Shown one piece after another: positions 59,661 to 64,000 of a stretch of 64,000 nucleotides of DNA (the first letter of the stretch is position 1; every line of letters starts with the position of its first letter). Both the position numbers and the translations under genes were made by a program. The stretch is from Saccharothrix carnea (GTDB taxonomy: Bacteria > Actinomycetota > Actinomycetes > Mycobacteriales > Pseudonocardiaceae). The DNA lies in assembly GCF_003014735.1 (NCBI RefSeq), contig NZ_PYAX01000002.1:744001-808000 (forward strand), in the 5' to 3' direction. Below the pieces are notes generated by a model. It ran no database searches. It was not told where the DNA came from and saw only the letters and a program-made list of their open reading frames with translations.

Positions 59661-61469
59661 GTGACGCCTCCACCGAGGGCAGTCGAGCCGCCGGCTCCGC
59701 TGATTCCCCTGCTGCGGCAACGATTACGACCGCACTCGAAGACCATCGGGTTGATCATCGGCCTGCAGCTCGCGCAAGCGCTCGGGATCCTGTACCTGCC
59801 GACGCTCAACGCCGATGTGATCGACTACGGCATCCTGGCCGACGACACCGGCTACATCCTCGGCCGCGGCGGGCTGATGCTCGTGGTGACGGTGGTGCAG
59901 GTGGTCTGCGCCTCCTGGGTGGTCCTCCTCGGCGCCAGGGTCGCCATGAGCCTGGGCAGCGACCTGCGGAGCGCCACGTTCGCGCGGGTGCAGTCGTTCT
60001 CCGCCCGGGAGGTCGCGCGCTTCGGTGCGCCGTCGCTGATCGTCCGCACCACCAACGACGTCCAGCAGGTCCAACTGCTGGTGTTCACCACGCTGACCCT
60101 GCTGCTGACCGCCCCGTTCATGGGCCTGGGCGGTGTCGCGCTCGCCCTGATGCAGGACGTGGCGCTGTCGGGGGTGCTGGCGGTGGCCGTCCCGGTGGCG
60201 GTCGTGGTGATCGGTCTGCTCATCAGCCGGATGACCGCGCCTTCGCGGGCCGTGCAGGACCGCCTGGACGCCGTCAACCGGGTGATGCGCGAGCAGATCA
60301 CCGGTATCCGGGTGATCCGCGCCTTCGTGCGCGACTCCCACGAGCAGCGCCGGTTCGCGGCGGCCAACACGGACCTGATGGCGGTCGCGCTGCGGGTCGG
60401 GCGGCTCCAGGCCTACTTCGGCGCCTCCGCGCTCCTGATGATCAACGTGGCGTCCATCGCGGTGGTGGCGTTGGGCGGTTCGCGCATCGTCCAGGGCGAC
60501 ATGCAACCGGGATCCCTGGTCGCCTTCCTCAACTACCTCACCCTGATCCTCATGGCCGTCATGATCGCGATGACGGTGTTCATGATGGCGCCGCGGGCGA
60601 AGGTCAGCGCCGGGCGCATCACCGAGGTCCTGAACACCGAACCGGCCATCACCGAACCCGCCAGGCCCACCCGCCTGGCGACCCCGCTCGGGAACCTGGA
60701 CCTCCGCGACGTCTCCTTCGCCTACCCGGGCGCGCAGGAACCGGTCCTGCGGGGCGTGGACCTGGTCGCCAGGCCGGGGCAGACCACGGCCGTCGTCGGC
60801 TCGACCGGCAGCGGCAAGACCACCCTGGTCAACCTGGTGGCCAGGCTGCTGGACGCCGACCGCGGCTCGGTGTCCGTCGACGGCGTGGACGTGCGCGAGC
60901 TCGACCGGCACACGTTGTCCGCGGCGGTCGGGCTGGTTCCGCAGCGGGCCTACCTCTTCTCCGGCACGATCGCCTCGAACCTGCGCTACGGCGATCCCGA
61001 GGCCACCGACGACGAGCTGTGGCACGCGCTGGAAGTCGCGCAGGCACGCGAGTTCGTGATGGCGATGCCCGCCGGGCTGGACACCGTCGTCGGGCAGGGC
61101 GGCAGCACGGTGTCCGGCGGGCAGCGGCAGCGGCTGGCCATCGCGCGGGCACTGGTGGCCAAGCCCCGGATCTACCTGTTCGACGACTCGTTCTCCGCGC
61201 TCGACAACGCCACCGACGCGGCACTGCGCGGCGCCCTGGACCGGCACATCGGTGACGCCACCCGGGTGGTCGTCGCCCAGCGGGTGTCCACCATCCGCCG
61301 GGCGGACCGCATCGTCGTGCTGGACGCCGGCCGGGTGGAGGCCGTGGGAACCCACGACGAGCTGCTGGCCACGAGCCCCGTCTACGTCGAGATCGTCAAC
61401 TCGCAGCTCACCTCCGGCGACGAGCGGGACACGCGTCTCGCGGAGCCGGTGAAGGGAGAAGTCCGGTGA
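59661..61469 (+). CDS. ABC exporter half-transporter, subunit A (degenerate catalytic site)
   Basis: 602-aa type-IV ABC exporter: six-helix transmembrane domain (about 25-320) and ATPase (about 350-580). Walker A GSTGSGKTT, signature VSGGQRQ, Walker B IYLFDDSFSALD. The residue after the Walker B Asp is Asp, not the catalytic Glu. Such asymmetry marks heterodimeric exporters, and the partner gene follows with GTGA overlap. Exports drugs, lipids or peptides. Leaderless start at GTG 59661 after TACGGT. Confidence 0.92.
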   Translation: MTPPPRAVEPPAPLIPLLRQRLRPHSKTIGLIIGLQLAQALGILYLPTLNADVIDYGILADDTGYILGRGGLMLVVTVVQVVCASWVVLLGARVAMSLGSDLRSATFARVQSFSAREVARFGAPSLIVRTTNDVQQVQLLVFTTLTLLLTAPFMGLGGVALALMQDVALSGVLAVAVPVAVVVIGLLISRMTAPSRAVQDRLDAVNRVMREQITGIRVIRAFVRDSHEQRRFAAANTDLMAVALRVGRLQAYFGASALLMINVASIAVVALGGSRIVQGDMQPGSLVAFLNYLTLILMAVMIAMTVFMMAPRAKVSAGRITEVLNTEPAITEPARPTRLATPLGNLDLRDVSFAYPGAQEPVLRGVDLVARPGQTTAVVGSTGSGKTTLVNLVARLLDADRGSVSVDGVDVRELDRHTLSAAVGLVPQRAYLFSGTIASNLRYGDPEATDDELWHALEVAQAREFVMAMPAGLDTVVGQGGSTVSGGQRQRLAIARALVAKPRIYLFDDSFSALDNATDAALRGALDRHIGDATRVVVAQRVSTIRRADRIVVLDAGRVEAVGTHDELLATSPVYVEIVNSQLTSGDERDTRLAEPVKGEVR

Positions 61470-63292
61470 GTTCTCCCGACCGCACCGACCAGGGCGACCA
61501 CGTCGACCAAGCCGACGAGGCCGACGACCGGCCGGCCGATTTCCGGCGCACCGTGCTGCGGCTGCTGCGCACCCTGCGCCCGGACCTGCCGCGGGTCGTC
61601 GGGGTGCTGGTGTTCGGCGTGATCGGCCTCGGCCTGATCATCGTCATCCCGGCGTTGCTGGGCCGCGCCACCGACACGATCGTGCGAGGGGTCCGCGGTG
61701 ACGGCGTCGACTTCGCCGCCGTGACACGGATCCTGACCCTCGTGGGCGTGCTCTCGGCGGCGTCGTGGTTGTCCATGGTCGTCCAGGGCAGGCTGATCGC
61801 CACGACGGCGCAGCGACTGGCGTTCCGGTTGCGCGAGCAGGCCGACGTCAAGCTGTCGCGGCTCCCGCTGCGCTACTTCGACACCCGGCCGCGTGGTGAG
61901 GTGCTGTCCCGCGCCACGAACGACATCGACAACCTCTCGCAGACCGTGCAGCAGACGTCCTTCCGGATCCTGGGTTCCTTCATCAACTTCTTCGGGTCGT
62001 TGGTGATGCTGCTGCTGATCTCGCCCGTGATGGCGGTCATCGTCCTGGTGACGCTGCCGTTGTCGCTGTGGTTGACCAAGACCATCGGCAAGCGTTCCCA
62101 ACCGCAGTTCGCCCGGCAGTGGGCGACCTCGGGCAGGCTGAACGGCCACGTCGAGGAGATGTACACCGGCCACGAGCTGGTCACCGCGTTCGGTCGACGG
62201 GAGGAGGCGGCGCGCACGTTCGCCGAGCACAACGACGAGCTGCGTGCCGCCAGTGTCCGGGCGGAGTTCACGGCGGGTCTCCTCGGTCCGGCGATGACCT
62301 TCCTGGGCAACGTCAACTTCGTGCTGGTCGTCGTCGTGGGCGCGGTGCGGGTGTCCTCGGGCGCGATGTCCATCGGCGACGTCCAGGCGTGCATCCAGTA
62401 CGGGATGCAGGTCAACCAGCCGGTGTCCACGGTGGCCTACCTGGCCGGGCAGATCCAGTCGGCGGTCGCGTCGGCCGAGCGCGTGTTCCAGCTGCTCGAC
62501 GCCGAGGAGCAGGAACCGGACCCGGCCGGGCCGCGGGTCGCGGGCACGGTCACCGGCGCGGTGGTCTTCACGGACGTGTCGTTCCGCTACCACCCGGACG
62601 AACCGCTGATCGAGGGCCTGTCCCTCACCGTCCGCCCGGGGCAGACGGTGGCGATCGTCGGCCCCACCGGAGCGGGCAAGACCACGTTGGTCAACCTGCT
62701 GCTCCGGTTCTACGAGCTCGACGGCGGCACGATCTCGGTGGACGGCGTGGACATCGCCCGGATGACCAGGGACGAGCTGCGCGGGAACATCGGCATGGTG
62801 CTGCAGGACACCTGGTTGTTCGGCGGCACCATCGCCGACAACATCCGCTACGGGGTGCCGGACGCGTCCGACGAGCAGGTCGTCGCCACGGCGCGGGCCG
62901 TGCACGCCGATCACCTCATCCGCACCCTCCCGGAGGGTTACCGCACGGTGGTGGACGAGGACGGCGACGGCTTGGCGGCCGGTGAGCGCCAGCTGATCAC
63001 CATCGCCCGCGCGTTCCTCGTCCGACCGTCGATCCTCGTGCTGGACGAGGCGATGAGCTCGGTGGACACCCGCACCGAGGTGCTCGTGCAGAAGGCGATG
63101 TCGTCGCTCCGGGAGGGACGGACGAGCTTCGTGATCGCCCACCGGCTGTCCACCATCCGCGATGCCGACGTGATCCTGGTGATGGAGCGCGGGAGCATCG
63201 TCGAGCAGGGCGGCCACCGGGAGTTGCTGGCCGCCGATGGAGCCTACGCGCGCTTGTACGCCGCGCAGTTCGCCGAGCCGGTCGCGGGTTAG
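61466..63292 (+). CDS. ABC exporter half-transporter, subunit B (canonical Glu)
   Basis: 608-aa partner of the preceding subunit. Transmembrane domain about 35-340, ATPase about 370-605. Walker A GPTGAGKTT, Walker B ILVLDEAMSSVD with catalytic Glu. Its signature is LAAGERQ instead of LSGGQ, so the composite site formed with subunit A's Walker B is the degenerate one. This matches heterodimers such as TM287/288. GTG 61466 overlaps the upstream stop. Substrate unknown; controlled by the divergent TetR gene. Confidence 0.92.
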   Translation: MSSPDRTDQGDHVDQADEADDRPADFRRTVLRLLRTLRPDLPRVVGVLVFGVIGLGLIIVIPALLGRATDTIVRGVRGDGVDFAAVTRILTLVGVLSAASWLSMVVQGRLIATTAQRLAFRLREQADVKLSRLPLRYFDTRPRGEVLSRATNDIDNLSQTVQQTSFRILGSFINFFGSLVMLLLISPVMAVIVLVTLPLSLWLTKTIGKRSQPQFARQWATSGRLNGHVEEMYTGHELVTAFGRREEAARTFAEHNDELRAASVRAEFTAGLLGPAMTFLGNVNFVLVVVVGAVRVSSGAMSIGDVQACIQYGMQVNQPVSTVAYLAGQIQSAVASAERVFQLLDAEEQEPDPAGPRVAGTVTGAVVFTDVSFRYHPDEPLIEGLSLTVRPGQTVAIVGPTGAGKTTLVNLLLRFYELDGGTISVDGVDIARMTRDELRGNIGMVLQDTWLFGGTIADNIRYGVPDASDEQVVATARAVHADHLIRTLPEGYRTVVDEDGDGLAAGERQLITIARAFLVRPSILVLDEAMSSVDTRTEVLVQKAMSSLREGRTSFVIAHRLSTIRDADVILVMERGSIVEQGGHRELLAADGAYARLYAAQFAEPVAG

Positions 63293-63345
63293 CCGGTGGT
63301 GGTTGTCGATTTTTTCCTTGCTGGATCACGTGAAGGAGAGTTGTT

Positions 63346-64000
63346 GTGCGAGCTGCGGCATTGACGTCGTTCGGTCCGCCCGAGGTTCTGCGAGTGATGG
63401 AACTCGACGAGCCGCAGGCGGCGGCGGGGCAGGTACGGGTCCGGGTGAAGGTGGCCGGGGTGCAGCCGTTCGACTGCGGGGTGCGCAACGGCGAGTTCCC
63501 GCAATCGCGGGTGGGTGACTTCCCGATCGTTCCCGGCAACGAGTTCGCCGGTGTGGTCGACCAGGTCGGTGAGGGTGTCTCCGGGTTCTCCGTCGGTGAC
63601 GCCGTGCTCGGCTTCAACACGCTGGGCTGCTACGCGGAGTACATCGCGGTGGGCGCGGACCAGGTCGTGCCGAAGCCGGACGCCATGCCGTGGGAGGTCG
63701 CCGGCGGCTTCTCCGGCGCCGCGCAGGGCGCGCGCAACGCGTTGCTGGAGATGAAGGTCGCGCCGGGCGAGACGATCCTGATCAACGGCGCGGCCGGCGG
63801 GCTCGGCACGATGGCGTTGCAGTTGGCGAAGCTGTGGGGCGTCACGACCGTGATCGGCACCGCCAGGGAGGTCAACCACGACCACCTTCGGTCCCTCGGC
63901 GCCATCCCCCTCACCTACGGTGACGGGCTCGTCGAACGGGTGAGGGCGGTGGCGCCGGACGGGGTGGACGCCTCCCTGGCGTCGGGCGTCGAAGGTCTCC
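63346..64000 (+). CDS. Zinc-independent MDR oxidoreductase, quinone-reductase-like (partial)
   Basis: Cut by the window end; 218 complete codons visible. GTG 63346 has AAGGAGAG six bases upstream. MDR-superfamily features: AALTSFGPPEVLRVMEL start, GNEFAGVVDQVGEGVSGFSVGD and the nucleotide motif NGAAGGLGTMALQLAK. The zinc-ligand cysteines of alcohol dehydrogenases are absent, so it is a QOR-like NADPH reductase of enones or quinones. It follows the exporter by 53 bp and may be co-regulated. Confidence 0.88.
   Translation, partial: MRAAALTSFGPPEVLRVMELDEPQAAAGQVRVRVKVAGVQPFDCGVRNGEFPQSRVGDFPIVPGNEFAGVVDQVGEGVSGFSVGDAVLGFNTLGCYAEYIAVGADQVVPKPDAMPWEVAGGFSGAAQGARNALLEMKVAPGETILINGAAGGLGTMALQLAKLWGVTTVIGTAREVNHDHLRSLGAIPLTYGDGLVERVRAVAPDGVDASLASGVEGL

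Overview
The window is very GC-rich, coding-dense actinobacterial DNA. GC-ending codons dominate and stop/start overlaps (ATGA, GTGA, TGATG) are frequent. SARP, LuxR/AAA, LacI and Methyltransf_19-type genes, with many secreted multi-modular glycosidases, suggest a filamentous member of the Pseudonocardiaceae (Saccharothrix/Actinosynnema/Lentzea-like). That placement is inference from gene content. No rRNA, tRNA, CRISPR array, transposase or phage gene was recognised.

0-12 kb: a PfkB sugar kinase, a LacI-type repressor and a winged-helix gene; a secreted alpha-amylase (two CBM25, FN3, GH13) whose promoter carries TGCAAGGA elements like the one before the repressor; a LuxR/AAA regulator; a cytochrome P450; and a MarR/flavin monooxygenase divergent pair. 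12-19 kb: a Pls-type single-module peptide synthetase (poly-lysine-synthetase architecture) preceded by a ten-codon leader ORF and translationally coupled to an M1 aminopeptidase, then a PfkB kinase/SurE pair.

19-37 kb: a rhamnogalacturonan/L-rhamnose utilisation locus. It holds two PL11 lyases (one with CBM2), a LacI-type regulator, the rhaM-rhaI-rhaEW operon, an ABC importer (SBP, two permeases, DUF624) with a Gfo/Idh-DUF6807 fusion, a PL10 pectate lyase and a nitrilase-family hydrolase. Five copies of a TGAAWCGNTTCA operator tie the core units to one regulator. Together they would cleave the pectin backbone outside the cell, import oligosaccharides and convert rhamnose to DHAP and lactate. 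The rhamnulokinase and the importer ATPase are not in the window.

37-50 kb: a mixed housekeeping/stress stretch: unknown protein, MFS exporter, LigD polymerase domain facing a PrimPol, ArsR/S41-protease pair, EF-hand protein, large SF1 helicase with a nuclease-like tail, alpha/beta hydrolase, anti-sigma kinase, a truncated methyltransferase coupled to a GGDEF/EAL protein. 50-54 kb: a GH26 mannanase (two CBM35, CBM2) under a CebR-type operator shared with a decayed CBM2 gene, then an SDR/TetR pair.

54-64 kb: a small secreted Cys-rich protein, hisG, then what may be the edge of a natural-product locus: SARP activator, FMN reductase, GT1 glycosyltransferase, TetR, a heterodimeric ABC exporter and a quinone-reductase-like enzyme cut by the window end. 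Across the window about ten starts sit exactly six bases after a -10-like hexamer, suggesting leaderless mRNAs.
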